Shown here: positions 1 through 10,336 of the stretch, piece after piece
How positions within the stretch are numbered: position 1 is the stretch's first letter
How the letters are laid out: the number at the start of each line of letters is the position of its first letter
Source: Mycobacterium sp.
GTDB lineage: Bacteria > Actinomycetota > Actinomycetes > Mycobacteriales > Mycobacteriaceae
Assembly: GCA_020438845.1 (NCBI GenBank)
Contig: JAGQTV010000067.1
Location: 1 to 43,446 of the forward strand
Direction of reading: 5' to 3'
Length of the DNA: 43,446 nt
Notes under the pieces: generated by a model
What the model was told of the DNA's origin: nothing
What the model saw: only the letters and a program-made list of their open reading frames with translations
The model's database searches: none
Made by a program: the position numbers and the translations under genes

Positions 1-162
1 AGCAGGAGCCGCCGACGCAGCGAAGATCGAAGGCGCACTCGGCGGAGCAGCGATAAACGCAGTCGCCCCAGCGATAGCCAAGCCCGAAGTCACCAACGGC
101 GCCACCCGAAGCCAGCCACGTGGCTTAGCGGCACCGGGGTCATGCACAGACTGCGAGTTCAT
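1..162 (-). CDS. Exported protein, N-terminus only (paralogue of the 35.4 kb PGRS-like protein leader)
   Basis: The minus strand opens with an ATG at 160-162 behind a GGGAGA ribosome site and reads 54 codons without a stop to the window edge. The product has a basic start, then a leader with the core RVAPLVTSGLAIAGA and an Ala/Pro-rich stretch (APPSAPSIFAAS). This leader closely matches that of the glycine-rich protein starting at 35437 (RVAPLTTSGIALVGAS, APPGVPSITAAS). The body lies outside the window, so whether it carries PGRS-type repeats is not visible. By family resemblance it should be exported and cell-wall or surface associated; that is inference. The upstream region also resembles that of the paralogue. 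Confidence 0.7.
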   Translation of the reverse strand, partial: MNSQSVHDPGAAKPRGWLRVAPLVTSGLAIAGATAFIAAPPSAPSIFAASAAPA

Positions 163-232
163 TTGAGTCTCCCATACCTAAGTTTTGATTGCGGGTACTC
201 GGAGCGTAACAAATAATTTGCTGAGACCCCAA

Positions 233-259
233 GGGTTTCTTCGAAGACTTTCTAAGATT
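233..259 (-). promoter_or_regulatory. Promoter-proximal element shared with the 35.4 kb paralogue
   Basis: Read on the minus strand, this stretch (TCTTAGAA, then GTCTTCG, then AAACCC) lines up with 35357-35381 upstream of the paralogous gene (TCTGAGAA, GTTCTTCG, AAACCC). A TTATTTGTTACGCT stretch follows here and TTATGTTTCGCT follows there. The element lies about 70 bp before the start codon and contains the palindrome TCTTCGAAGA. It may be a regulator site or upstream promoter element. Confidence 0.4.
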
Positions 260-300
260 GCCGAGATTCCCCACAGCATCCAGCCCTGGCAGCGCTCCGG

Positions 301-2148
301 CTATTGGGGCACCTTGACCCAGTTGCCGGCATCCGCGACGATCCCGACCGGAACGGCCCCGGTCAGGCTCACATTCCGCACGCTTGGACCCGCTGCGACG
401 ATCGTGGTGTCCTGCATGATCGGTAGCACCGCCGACATCGCCCACAGCCGCGGTTCGACGGCGGAAATCACCCGGTCAATGCCCAACGTGCCGTCGAGAG
501 CCCCGGCGATCTCCGGCTGAATGGCGCGGTCGCAGATGCCTGTCAGGTTGGACGGCACCCGAACGAGCGGAGTTGTTTCAGGTTGCTGCTTGGCCGGGCT
601 GGTCGATTCCTGAGTTGCGGGTGAGGGGGGCGTAGGGGCCGCAGAGACTGGTGCCGTCTCCAACGCAGGACAGCCGTAGCGCGACGCCAGCACCGTCGCA
701 AGATCACCGCCGGCGGCATGCCAGCCAACGATCGCGTCCACTTTATTCTTCGCCAACGCTGGACCGTACAACGTCACTGGGTCGAGGGCTTGCACCGTGG
801 CTGCGATCCCGACGCTGCGCAACTGGTCAGCGGCGGTGTTGGCCACCGCCACCGACGCGGGATCGTTTGCTGCCGCCCCGATCACCAACGACAGGGTCTG
901 GCCGTCCTTACTAATCCGGCCTCGGGTCGTCTCGGTGCGCGGCTCCGCTGTCCCACCGGACGGCGCGACCGGGGACTCCGCAGCACTGCGGTCCACCGAA
1001 AACCCAGCCTCGGCGAACAACGCCAGCGCGGCGTCCTTGCTCAACGGCGCCGGAGCGGTCGGCACGTAACCCGGATCACTGGGAGCCCGTACCAAAGCCT
1101 GGTCCAGCGTGAGCGAGTTGTCGCTGCCGGCGCCGACGGCCGCCAGGAGTTCCACGTCCAGCAGGCCCAAGATCGCTTTACGCGTCACGGGATCGGCCAA
1201 TTTGGGCTTCACCGCCCGCAGGGTCAGTTGCATCACCCGCGGAGTCACGAGCCGGGCGGTACGCACATCGGGGATCGCCGACAATTGCGCGAAGGCCGCC
1301 GCACCGCCGTGGACCTGAGCCACCTGGGTGTCGCCGTTGCGGATCGAGTCGGCCAAGGCGGCCGGCGCCCCAGCCCGCCGGAAGAGGATCTGGTCGGGCT
1401 TGGCCGGCGGCCCCCAGAAGCGGTCGTTACGGGCCAACAGGATCTCGTCCCGCTGCGGGTCGATGTTGTCCACCCGGAACTGCCCGCCGGTGACGGGCAG
1501 GGACCGAGCCAGTCCGGCCAGGAAGCCGCCTGGGACGTCCTTGACTATGTGGGCCGGCAGCAGGTCATTGAACAACTCCCGCCACGCCGGATAGGGCTGG
1601 GAGAACGTCACGACGGCGGTCTTGCCGCCGTCGACGGACTGCACCCCGTTAACCAGGTCGTAGCCGGCCGGGTCCACCACACCGGGTTGGCTCACCATCT
1701 GGCGCCACAGGTACCAGAAGTCATCCGCTGCGATCGGCGCGTTGTCAGTCCAGGCGGCCTCGGGGCGGATCTTGTAGGTGACGGTGAACGGGCTGGTGTC
1801 GGTCACGGCAGCAGACACCAACAGCGTTGGGTCGATCTCCCAGCGCGATCCGGTCGAGGTGCTCGGGTCGGGTACCGGCCGAAATGAACTCGGCAGCACC
1901 AGCGCGCTGATGGCGGCGTTGACCGGCGATTGATCGCTCAGTAGGTGCGGGTTGAAGCCGGGCCCGATCGAGTCGATCCCCACGATGACCTGTGCGGCAG
2001 TCGGCGGCGGCGATCCGGCATTGGGCGTCGCGGTGCTCTGCGGTGCCGGTGGCGGGTCGGCAGCGCAACCGGCGCTGAGCAGCCCGACGCTGAGCAGCAC
2101 GGACAGCACCGCACTGGCGGTCCGCGGCCCACGCTGTCCGATCGGCAC
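301..2148 (-). CDS. lpqW: LpqW-type lipoprotein, periplasmic-binding-protein fold, regulator of PIM/LAM synthesis
   Basis: This 615-residue protein starts with GTG at 2146-2148 and has a hydrophobic leader ending in the lipobox LLSAGC (lipid-bearing Cys28), followed by a Pro/Thr-rich linker. The rest reads as an SBP_bac_5 (oligopeptide/nickel-binding type) domain. Position next to typA and overall length match M. tuberculosis lpqW (Rv1166). In mycobacteria LpqW is known to act at the branch between polar PIMs and LM/LAM rather than in peptide import, and no ABC permease genes are nearby. pimE, acting on the same pathway, lies 2.6 kb away. The insertion around residues 385-415 (Ser/Pro/Thr-rich) and another near 500-525 look like low-complexity loops. 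typA ends 37 bp upstream, so co-transcription is likely. Confidence 0.88.
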   Translation of the reverse strand: MPIGQRGPRTASAVLSVLLSVGLLSAGCAADPPPAPQSTATPNAGSPPPTAAQVIVGIDSIGPGFNPHLLSDQSPVNAAISALVLPSSFRPVPDPSTSTGSRWEIDPTLLVSAAVTDTSPFTVTYKIRPEAAWTDNAPIAADDFWYLWRQMVSQPGVVDPAGYDLVNGVQSVDGGKTAVVTFSQPYPAWRELFNDLLPAHIVKDVPGGFLAGLARSLPVTGGQFRVDNIDPQRDEILLARNDRFWGPPAKPDQILFRRAGAPAALADSIRNGDTQVAQVHGGAAAFAQLSAIPDVRTARLVTPRVMQLTLRAVKPKLADPVTRKAILGLLDVELLAAVGAGSDNSLTLDQALVRAPSDPGYVPTAPAPLSKDAALALFAEAGFSVDRSAAESPVAPSGGTAEPRTETTRGRISKDGQTLSLVIGAAANDPASVAVANTAADQLRSVGIAATVQALDPVTLYGPALAKNKVDAIVGWHAAGGDLATVLASRYGCPALETAPVSAAPTPPSPATQESTSPAKQQPETTPLVRVPSNLTGICDRAIQPEIAGALDGTLGIDRVISAVEPRLWAMSAVLPIMQDTTIVAAGPSVRNVSLTGAVPVGIVADAGNWVKVPQ

Positions 2149-2185
2149 GCCGATCAGCGTATCGACCCTGGGGCGAATGACCGGG

Positions 2186-4087
<1,902 letters not shown>

Positions 4088-4128
4088 GCGGCAGATTGTC
4101 GCAGCGAGGCCCCCGGTTTGCGAAAACG

Positions 4129-4512
4129 TCAGGACTCAAGCAGTGCCAGCAGTGCCGGCAGCCAGGCCCTATCGGCCGGCACCCAGGGCAGGTCAGCCAG
4201 ACCGTCTGCGTCGACCCAGCGCAGCGCGCCGTGGTCGTGTGGATGCAGCGTGCCCGCCGTCTGCCTGACCCGGTATGCACGCAGAGTGAGCGCCTCACCG
4301 AGACGCACATCACCCCCAACCCGATCCCCCACGACCACCTCTACGCCGAGTTCTTCACGCAACTCCCGGACCAACGCCTGGGTTTCGGTCTCGCCTGGTG
4401 CGACCTTGCCTCCCGGCAGTTCCCACAGTCCGGCCAACTCCGGGGGGCGGCGGCGCTGGGCCACCAACAGCGCCGAGTCGGAGACCAGTGCACCGGCGAC
4501 GACGACCTGCAT
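4129..4512 (-). CDS. mutT2: Nudix hydrolase, MutT2 type
   Basis: The 127-residue protein carries a full Nudix box (GGKVAPGE, then RELREELGV), the metal-binding signature for hydrolysis of nucleoside diphosphate derivatives. Its place between typA and the pterin dehydratase/pimE pair matches Rv1160 mutT2. M. tuberculosis and M. smegmatis MutT2 act on oxidised and methylated deoxycytidine nucleotides and dCTP, so nucleotide-pool cleansing is likely. The start ATG at 4510-4512 faces the divergent pterin dehydratase gene across 46 bp. Confidence 0.92.
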   Translation of the reverse strand: MQVVVAGALVSDSALLVAQRRRPPELAGLWELPGGKVAPGETETQALVRELREELGVEVVVGDRVGGDVRLGEALTLRAYRVRQTAGTLHPHDHGALRWVDADGLADLPWVPADRAWLPALLALLES

Positions 4513-4522
4513 GGCAGCAGAG

Positions 4523-4553
4523 GCTATACCGCCCGTCTGTGCGGGTATACCGT
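4523..4553. promoter_or_regulatory. Back-to-back -10 boxes between mutT2 and the pterin dehydratase gene
   Basis: The 46 bp between the two divergent starts contains an imperfect inverted repeat with TATAGC on the minus strand (4523-4528) and TATACC/TACCGT on the plus strand (4546-4553). The plus-strand box lies 5-7 nt before the ATG at 4559, the spacing of a leaderless mycobacterial transcript. No ribosome site precedes that ATG. Confidence 0.45.
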
Positions 4554-4558
4554 GTTTT

Positions 4559-4858
4559 ATGACCCATTTGAGCGATCACGACGTCGACGCGGCTGCGGCG
4601 TCCCTAGATGGATGGCACCGCCTCAGCGGGGCTCTCCGCCGGTCGGTGAAGTTCGACTCCTTCCTCGACGGGATCGCCGCAGTGCAGCGGGTGGCCGAAA
4701 TCGCTGAGCGAGCCGATCATCACCCGGACATCGACATCCGTTGGCGCACTGTGACCTTCGTCTTGGTAACGCACTCAGAAGGCGGGATCACCGAGAAGGA
4801 TCTGCAACTGGCTCGGGAGATCGACGAGGTAATCGGCGACCTTCTCCCCAACCACTGA
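4559..4858 (+). CDS. 4a-hydroxytetrahydrobiopterin dehydratase (pterin-4a-carbinolamine dehydratase)
   Basis: The 99-residue product has the PCD/DCoH signature [13 protein letters not shown], containing the paired histidines and Pro-Asp of the active site, followed by the usual [14 protein letters not shown] strand. The enzyme dehydrates carbinolamine pterins; in bacteria lacking aromatic hydroxylases its physiological substrate is uncertain, and none is encoded nearby. Position matches Rv1159A. The ATG at 4559 is chosen because homology begins at MTHLSDHDV and a -10 box sits just upstream. The last 71 bp overlap the 3' end of pimE on the opposite strand, which is an unusually long convergent overlap. 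Confidence 0.9.
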   Translation: MTHLSDHDVDAAAASLDGWHRLSGALRRSVKFDSFLDGIAAVQRVAEIAERADHHPDIDIRWRTVTFVLVTHSEGGITEKDLQLAREIDEVIGDLLPNH

Positions 4859-6005
4859 CCGCGATCCAGGCCAAGGTCACCAGAGTGGCGACGATGTAGA
4901 CCAGCCCGGCCCAGGCCAGGTACCACGGCCGGCCGATCTCCCAGATCGTCGGCTGAGCGAAGCTGAGCAGCCAGGGAACCCCGACCAGCGTCAGCCCCAG
5001 CCAACCCCAACCCAACAGCCGGGCCCCGGCACGGTCCCGCCACGGCCCGGCGAACAGCCACATCATCAGAGGGATCAGCCAGACCCAGTGATGTGTCCAG
5101 GAAATCGGCGAGACCAGCAAGCCGAACAGTTCGACGACCAAAAGGCACCCGAGACGGTCTCCACCGGCACGTCCGCCGAGACCGTGCCACGCCCCCAACA
5201 CCAGCACAGCCGTCACGGCGATACCGGCCAGCACCAACGAGCCGTACCCGGCGTCGTGGCCCAGGATGCGGGAGATACCGCCGCGCCAGGACTGGTTGAA
5301 CGACGTCCCGATCGGGCCTATCCGGCTGGCGTCGCCGAGCAGGTGGGTGAAATAAAAGCGAGCCTGCTGGCCGATCAGCGCGACCGACACCGCGACCGTT
5401 CCGGCGAACACGACCGCCGAAAACACAGCCGCACCCCAGCGTCGCATCCCGGCCAGGTAGACGCCTGTGATGGCCGGCGTGAGCTTGATGCCCGCGGCCA
5501 CACCGACCAGCAGTCCGGACAACCACCACCGACTGCTGTAGGCCGCCCACAGCATCCCCAGGACCAGCACGACGTTGACCTGGCCGTAATCGAACGTGCT
5601 GCGCAGCGGTTCGGTCCAGATCGCCACAGCCGTCCACAACATCGCCGCGGCATGCCCGGCGTCAGCCCCGACGCCCATCAGCCGCTGACTGACCCGCACC
5701 ACGCCGTACAGCGCTGCCATGGTGCCCACCTGCCAGCCGAAGGCCACCAGGGCGAACGGCAGCTTGCTCAGTGGGTAGAAAACCAATGCCGCGAACGGTG
5801 GATAGGTGAACGGCAGCGGGAAGTCCGGGGTCTGGTCGGCATAGACGTAGGAGTACAGGCTGCCCGGGTGATCGAGGGCGGCCGCGCCACCGAGATAGAC
5901 ATGTAAGTCAACGAAGTTCGCACCGTTGGGGAGCAGGTACGTCCAAGCCAGCCGAACCGCCACGCTGAGCGCCAGAACCGCGGCGGCGGTCCGGGTTCTG
6001 CTCAT
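4788..6005 (-). CDS. pimE: PimE, polyprenol-phosphate-mannose-dependent alpha-1,2-mannosyltransferase
   Basis: The 405-residue integral membrane protein has roughly ten hydrophobic segments and the layout of the GT-C/GT87 family. Asp33 in the first extracytoplasmic loop (FVDLHVY) sits where the catalytic Asp of GT-C enzymes is expected. PimE adds the fifth mannose to phosphatidylinositol mannosides, committing them to polar PIMs; LpqW, encoded 2.6 kb away, influences the same branch. Placement matches Rv1159. I start it at the ATG at 6003-6005, where a TACGCT box lies 6 nt upstream, rather than at far-upstream in-frame codons that overlap the next promoter. It overlaps the pterin dehydratase gene tail to tail (4788-4858). 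Confidence 0.93.
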   Translation of the reverse strand: MSRTRTAAAVLALSVAVRLAWTYLLPNGANFVDLHVYLGGAAALDHPGSLYSYVYADQTPDFPLPFTYPPFAALVFYPLSKLPFALVAFGWQVGTMAALYGVVRVSQRLMGVGADAGHAAAMLWTAVAIWTEPLRSTFDYGQVNVVLVLGMLWAAYSSRWWLSGLLVGVAAGIKLTPAITGVYLAGMRRWGAAVFSAVVFAGTVAVSVALIGQQARFYFTHLLGDASRIGPIGTSFNQSWRGGISRILGHDAGYGSLVLAGIAVTAVLVLGAWHGLGGRAGGDRLGCLLVVELFGLLVSPISWTHHWVWLIPLMMWLFAGPWRDRAGARLLGWGWLGLTLVGVPWLLSFAQPTIWEIGRPWYLAWAGLVYIVATLVTLAWIAVSGWGEGRRLPRRSPEPVADPSR

Positions 6006-6011
6006 CGTCTG

Positions 6012-6017
6012 AGCGTA
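6012..6017 (-). promoter_or_regulatory. Putative -10 box for leaderless pimE transcript
   Basis: TACGCT on the minus strand is separated by 6 nt from the pimE ATG. No Shine-Dalgarno sequence is visible, so a leaderless mRNA is the simplest reading. Confidence 0.4.
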
Positions 6018-6153
6018 GCCGCGCCCGTCGTCGAGCATCACCGATGACGAACGCTCCCGTAACGGTTGAATAAATGCCACACGTGTCACTTGAGTAACTT
6101 GCGCAACTGAATATCTTCGGGTGCAGGACCTGCCACCGAGGGAGTAGAGAACC

Positions 6154-6738
6154 ATGTCACGTTTTGTAAAACTGTTCGCCACCAACGCAATTGCTGCCGC
6201 CGGACTGGGCGCGGCCGCACTAGCGTGCAGTTCGACCGCAGCTGCGGAGCCCGGGCTGCCACCGGTGGTTCCCGCCGTGCCCGCACTGAACATGCTGGAA
6301 CAATTCGCCAGCCCGGCCGGCGTCGGCGCGGTCCTGCAGACCGCCGCCAGCGCGCTCAACGGCGCGTCGTCCATGGTCGGCGGCGCACCTGCCACACTTC
6401 CGGTGTCCCCCATCGCAGGCGTGCCTGCGACGGCCCCGGGCACCCTGCCGGCAACACTGCCGGGCACAGCGCCGGTCGCCCCGGTTGCGGCACCGACTGG
6501 GGTCGGATCGACCCTGGTTCCGCTGCTGGATCAGATCGGGATTCCGGCCAGCCTGGTGAACCTTGCTCCCACGGACCTGCCGTTCCCGCTCGGTAACAAC
6601 GCGGCCACCCCGACAGCGCCGATCACAGCACCCATCACTGCACCGCTCACGGCACCCATAACGGCACCGGTCACCGCACCCCTCACGGCGCCGTTCCCCG
6701 CCGCCGCGCCCGCCAGCCCGCTGTCCGCGCTGCCCTGA
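6154..6738 (+). CDS. Exported Ala/Pro-rich protein, Rv1158c-like
   Basis: The 194-residue product has an N-terminal signal peptide ending near AAAEPGLPP and an Ala/Pro-rich mature region with no recognised enzyme domain. A GGGAG ribosome site precedes the ATG. Residues about 155-180 are a run of four-residue [12 protein letters not shown] units encoded by 12-bp tandem repeats, a disordered tail likely to vary in length between strains. Gene position, divergent from pimE and followed by a second exported Ala/Pro-rich gene, matches Rv1158c-Rv1157c. Function is unknown; a cell-wall role is inference from export and composition. Confidence 0.8.
   Translation: MSRFVKLFATNAIAAAGLGAAALACSSTAAAEPGLPPVVPAVPALNMLEQFASPAGVGAVLQTAASALNGASSMVGGAPATLPVSPIAGVPATAPGTLPATLPGTAPVAPVAAPTGVGSTLVPLLDQIGIPASLVNLAPTDLPFPLGNNAATPTAPITAPITAPLTAPITAPVTAPLTAPFPAAAPASPLSALP
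6619..6690 (+). repeat. 12-bp tandem repeat in the 3' end of the Rv1158c-like gene
   Basis: Six consecutive 12-bp units of the form CC(G/C)(A/C/G)T(C/A)AC(A/T/G/C)GC(A/G) encode the TAPx tail. The units differ at third positions, suggesting an old array. Being in frame, copy-number change would only alter tail length. Confidence 0.8.
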
Positions 6739-6783
6739 GCCCTTACCGCCCTCGCCGAACCTCTGAACTAGCAGGAGCTCATC

Positions 6784-7839
6784 GTGCCGAAGATCGCCCG
6801 GCTGGCCGCAGGCCTGACCACCGCCACCGTCGTCGCCGGGTTCTGGTGTCCGACCGCGGCCGCTGACCCGACCATCCCATTGGATCCGGGTCAGCTGCCC
6901 GGGCTGGAGGCGGTTCAGAGCCTCGGCCCGGTGATTCAGCAGGCCGCGGCCAGCCCCAGTTCGGCACAGGAGCTCCTGCTGGCTGCGGCATCGCAGCTGG
7001 CCGGCAACGCCACCACCCCAGAGGGCTCGCTGGCGCTGGCCGACGCCGTGGCCAAATTCGTCCGCGAAGGCGGGGCGGCCGGACCCTCGGTGTCACCGCC
7101 TTCAGCACCGGTGAGCCAGCAGGCCGCCGTCGGGCTGGCCCACGGCACTGCCCCGCTGCTCACCCCCGGGCCGGGCAACGGACCTATTCCCCTCGAGCAG
7201 CACCTGCCCGCCAGCGGCGCAATCACCGACTTCGCGAACACGCATCTACCCAATGGGATTGACCCGACCCATGCGGCCGGCCCAGTGCTCGAGGCCCTTC
7301 CGGAAGCACCCCAGCCGGAGGCAGCGCCAGTCGGCCCCGCGGTGCCCGAGGCAGCGCCAGTCGGACCGGCGCCGGCTCAACCCGGTCCGGCGGCTCCCGC
7401 TGCGGCGGCGGCACCGTCGTTCGACCCGAACAGCCCACCCACCCAGGACTTTCTCTACCCGTCGATCAGCAACGGTTGCCAGAAGGACGGCGGAAACGTC
7501 ATCGCAACTGCGATCTCGGTGGCCGGGCCCGCCAAGATCCCGACACCCGGACCCGCAGCTGGCCAGACCGCCTACGTGTTCACCGCCGTCGGCACCCCCG
7601 GCCCCGCCGCCGAACAGAAACTGCCGCTCAACGTCACCTGGGTCAACCTGACCACCGGCCGCTCGGGCAGCGCGACGCTCAAGCCCAATCCGGACATCAA
7701 CCCGCAAGGGCCGACCACGCTCACCGCCATCGTGGACACCGGCTCCGGCAGCATCATGTCGACGATCTTCGGGCAGGTGACCACCGCCGACAAGCAGTGC
7801 ACCTTCATGCCGACGATCGGCTCCAGCGTCGTGCCCTGA
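6784..7839 (+). CDS. Exported Ala/Pro-rich protein, Rv1157c-like
   Basis: The 351-residue protein starts at GTG 6784 behind an AGGAG site and has a signal peptide (cleavage probably after TAAADP). An Ala-rich helical N-terminal half and a Pro/Ala/Glu linker (residues about 170-215, with repeated PEAAPVGPA units) precede a more ordered C-terminal domain (about 220-351) that contains two Cys residues (in NGCQKDG and DKQCTF) likely to pair outside the cell. No catalytic motif is evident. It follows the Rv1158c-like gene by 45 bp and is probably co-transcribed with it. Family function is unknown to me. Confidence 0.82.
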   Translation: MPKIARLAAGLTTATVVAGFWCPTAAADPTIPLDPGQLPGLEAVQSLGPVIQQAAASPSSAQELLLAAASQLAGNATTPEGSLALADAVAKFVREGGAAGPSVSPPSAPVSQQAAVGLAHGTAPLLTPGPGNGPIPLEQHLPASGAITDFANTHLPNGIDPTHAAGPVLEALPEAPQPEAAPVGPAVPEAAPVGPAPAQPGPAAPAAAAAPSFDPNSPPTQDFLYPSISNGCQKDGGNVIATAISVAGPAKIPTPGPAAGQTAYVFTAVGTPGPAAEQKLPLNVTWVNLTTGRSGSATLKPNPDINPQGPTTLTAIVDTGSGSIMSTIFGQVTTADKQCTFMPTIGSSVVP

Positions 7840-7904
7840 TCAGCCAGCGGATCCCGGGGATAAGCTGAGCGTTCAGGCCGGACGAGAGACGGAACACAAC
7901 GCCG

Positions 7905-9383
7905 ATGCACGCCCTTGAGACGATGGACTCGTTGATGCTCGCCGGCGAACGGGTCGGCAGCGCAATGCATGTCGGGATTGTGCTGCTCTTCACCCCACCC
8001 CCGGGCGTCTACCCGGGAAGGTTTGTCGACAGTCTCTATGAAGAGAGCCTGATCGGGGACCATGAAGTCGACCCCAGGTTGCGGCGGCATCCCTACCGCG
8101 GCGCGGACAGCCGCAACGTCTGGGTGTGGCGTGAACTGCCGGAGATCGATCTGCGCAAGCACGTGTTGCGTACGACCCTGCCGCCAGGTTCGGACCTGGA
8201 TGCGTTGTGGCAGTTGGTTTCCGAGTTGCACGGTGAACGCCTCGACATGGACGCCCCGTTGTGGACGAGCCACCTGATCGACGGCCTGGCCGACGGCCGG
8301 TTCGCGCTGTACATCAAGGTCCACCACACCGTGATCGACGGCGTCGGCGGTTTGCAGATGATCGGCCACTCGCTCAGCCGGGATCCCGAGAAGCGATCAA
8401 TGCCCCCCTTCTATGCAAACCACAGCCATGCAGACCGGACCGCCCACGAAGGAACTGGTCACGACCCGAGGTCTGGGCACAGCGGCACCAGGAGACCGTG
8501 GTTGACCCGCCCGTTCGGGGCCGTGCGAGCCATCGCCGACGCCGCTGCGGCGGGGCTGGACCTGACTCGCCGGGTGGCAACGGCCGAACTGGCCAATATC
8601 CTCGGCAGCCTGGTCACCGACGCCGTCGTGCCGCCGTTCGCCGCGCCGCACACCCGATTCAATTCCAAGCTGGGGCCGCGTCGCACCGCAATCGGGACCA
8701 CCCTGGACCGCAACCGGATCCGCGCCGTTCAGGAAGCCGCCGACGTTACCGCCAATGACGTGATCATCGCCCTGGTCGCCGGCGTCATGCGGACATGGCT
8801 GCTCGAACGCGACGAACTGCCTCAGCAGTCGCTCGTCGCGATGTGCCCGGTGTCGGTGCGCCACGAAGCCGACGCAGACCATGCTGCCGAGCCGCACGAC
8901 GACAGCCACAGCGGCAATCAATTCGGACTGGGACTGTGTCCGCTGGGCACCGATATCGCCGACCCCGCAGAACGACTGGCGCTCATCCACGGCGCGATGA
9001 ACAACATCAAGCGGCAGGTGGCAGAGAAGGGGCCCAACGCCATGCTCGCCGTGATGGGTCCGGCAATCGGCTCGACGGTGGTCTTTCCGCTACTACCCTT
9101 CGGCGCCCTGCTGCCGCCGAGTTGCAACATGGCGATATCCAGCGTGCCCGGGCCGCACGAGGAGATGTATTTCAACGGCGCCCATCTTGATGAGATCTAC
9201 CCCGTGTCGTCGATTTACGACGGGATGGGTTTCAACGTGACGGTATGCACCTACGTCGACCGGGTCGGGGTCGGCTATGTCACAGAAGCCATCTTGATGC
9301 GGAATATCGCCGAACTAGTCCCACTCACCGAGCAGGCTTTCGCCGAACTGGAGGTCGCGCTGGGCATTCGGTCGGCCCCCTAG
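7905..9383 (+). CDS. Wax ester synthase/diacylglycerol O-acyltransferase (WS/DGAT) family
   Basis: The 492-residue protein begins ETMDSLMLAGE, typical of mycobacterial WS/DGATs, and has the active-site motif HHxxxDG as HHTVIDG near residue 139. A C-terminal WES_acyltransf/DUF1298 region follows, including a typical NMAISSVPGP motif near residue 407. Such enzymes transfer acyl groups from acyl-CoA to diacylglycerol or long-chain alcohols, making storage lipid; mycobacteria encode many paralogues. A His/Asp-rich insertion (about residues 165-195) sits between the domains. The 3' end and stop codon lie in the first unit of a 29-bp tandem repeat. Confidence 0.92.
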   Translation: MHALETMDSLMLAGERVGSAMHVGIVLLFTPPPGVYPGRFVDSLYEESLIGDHEVDPRLRRHPYRGADSRNVWVWRELPEIDLRKHVLRTTLPPGSDLDALWQLVSELHGERLDMDAPLWTSHLIDGLADGRFALYIKVHHTVIDGVGGLQMIGHSLSRDPEKRSMPPFYANHSHADRTAHEGTGHDPRSGHSGTRRPWLTRPFGAVRAIADAAAAGLDLTRRVATAELANILGSLVTDAVVPPFAAPHTRFNSKLGPRRTAIGTTLDRNRIRAVQEAADVTANDVIIALVAGVMRTWLLERDELPQQSLVAMCPVSVRHEADADHAAEPHDDSHSGNQFGLGLCPLGTDIADPAERLALIHGAMNNIKRQVAEKGPNAMLAVMGPAIGSTVVFPLLPFGALLPPSCNMAISSVPGPHEEMYFNGAHLDEIYPVSSIYDGMGFNVTVCTYVDRVGVGYVTEAILMRNIAELVPLTEQAFAELEVALGIRSAP

Positions 9384-9448
9384 GGCCTCCGGGCATTCAG
9401 TCGGCCCCATAGGGCCTCCGGGTATTCGGCCGGCCCCATTGGGACCCG
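9362..9448 (+). repeat. 29-bp tandem repeat covering the WS/DGAT stop codon
   Basis: Three direct 29-bp units (9362-9390, 9391-9419, 9420-9448) share the core GG(C/T)ATTCGGTCGGCCCC, with units 1 and 2 differing at two positions and unit 3 more diverged. Unit 1 encodes the last residues of the WS/DGAT and its stop; the others fill the gap to the next gene. It looks like duplication of the gene's own 3' end. Confidence 0.8.
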
Positions 9449-9462
9449 CCGCCCCGCGCGGC

Positions 9463-9609
9463 TCAGAAGGCCATGAACAGGATGTGCTCGCGCTCGTAAT
9501 GCATGCCGGGATGCGCCTGGGCTAGATGGGCCTGGGCGACCTCGACGAGTTCGTCTTCGTCCTTGCCGGTGAGCGCCTCGCCGCACGGGCAATTCAGGTG
9601 GGTTTTCAT
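9463..9609 (-). CDS. DUF1059-like small protein (48 aa)
   Basis: The minus strand encodes a 48-residue acidic protein with a Cys pair near the start (NCPCGE), a middle helix (ELVEVAQAHLAQAHP) and a short C-terminus, resembling DUF1059 small proteins. The function is unknown. Its ATG overlaps the TGA of the upstream HhH-GPD gene as ATGA, and AAGGAGAAGG supplies a ribosome site within that gene's last codons, so the two are translationally coupled. The paired cysteines and a His in HxxAHP could bind a metal; that is speculation. Confidence 0.78.
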   Translation of the reverse strand: MKTHLNCPCGEALTGKDEDELVEVAQAHLAQAHPGMHYEREHILFMAF

Positions 9610-10199
9610 GCCTTCTCCTTAGCTGTCCGGCCCGAACTGCGGGCCGCTGCCTTCATCTTCTTCTCGTATTCCCGAACCTGTTCCAGCGACCCCTTGTCGA
9701 CGACGTCGGCGATCGACATGTGAGTGCCGGCTCTGCCGTAATCACCGGCGGCGGCACGCCAGCCATTCGGTGTCGCCCCATACTGCTTTCCCAACAGCGC
9801 CAAGAAGATCTTGGCCTTCTGCTCCCCGAAACCAGGTAACGCCCGCAACCTTCGGAGCACCTCGGCTCCATCCGGGTCGCCCTGGGTCCACAACGCGGAA
9901 GCGTCGCCGTGGTAGCGATCGACGATCTGCCGGGCAAGATCCTGAATCCGTTTGGCCATCGATCCCGGAAACCGGTGTACTGCAGGGCTTTCCGCGCATA
10001 ATGCAGCGAATTTCTGCGGATCGTAATCAGCGATCAGGGGCGGGTCGAAGCCACCGATCCGGCGGGCGATCTTGCGCGGCCCCGCGAAGGCGATCTCCAT
10101 AGGTATCTGTTGATCAAGAGTCATGCCTACTAGCAGAGCAAACGGGTTCTCGCTGAGCAGTTGGTCGGCCTCTGGGTCTTGGGCGAGCCAGAGTTCCAT
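9606..10199 (-). CDS. HhH-GPD-type base-excision DNA repair-like protein (Rv1156-like)
   Basis: The 197-residue product contains the helix-hairpin-helix-GPD core: NPFALLVGMTLDQQIPMEIAF, a middle region of short helices, and the hairpin LRALPGFGEQKAKIF at about residues 133-147. Such proteins flip and excise damaged bases, but a catalytic Lys at the usual site is not obvious, so activity is uncertain. I start at MELW (ATG 10197-10199) because homology and the truncated duplicate at 10.9 kb begin there; a TATACG box lies 8 nt upstream. It is coupled to the 48-aa downstream gene. Confidence 0.82.
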   Translation of the reverse strand: MELWLAQDPEADQLLSENPFALLVGMTLDQQIPMEIAFAGPRKIARRIGGFDPPLIADYDPQKFAALCAESPAVHRFPGSMAKRIQDLARQIVDRYHGDASALWTQGDPDGAEVLRRLRALPGFGEQKAKIFLALLGKQYGATPNGWRAAAGDYGRAGTHMSIADVVDKGSLEQVREYEKKMKAAARSSGRTAKEKA

Positions 10200-10336
10200 T
10201 CCGAGAGCGTATATCGACTCCCCGCCACTTGGGCCACGCTCAACGGGCCTCAGCCCTAGCCGGATGACCCTAATACCAGCTGAAACTGCCGCGTACCCTT
10301 TCTTCACCAAATATGTTCGGATGGGAGGTCGTTTCA

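Noticed and set aside
718-1887. A 389-codon plus-strand frame opposite lpqW
   Set aside because: It is an antisense shadow with no recognisable protein features, whereas the minus strand gives a clean lipoprotein.
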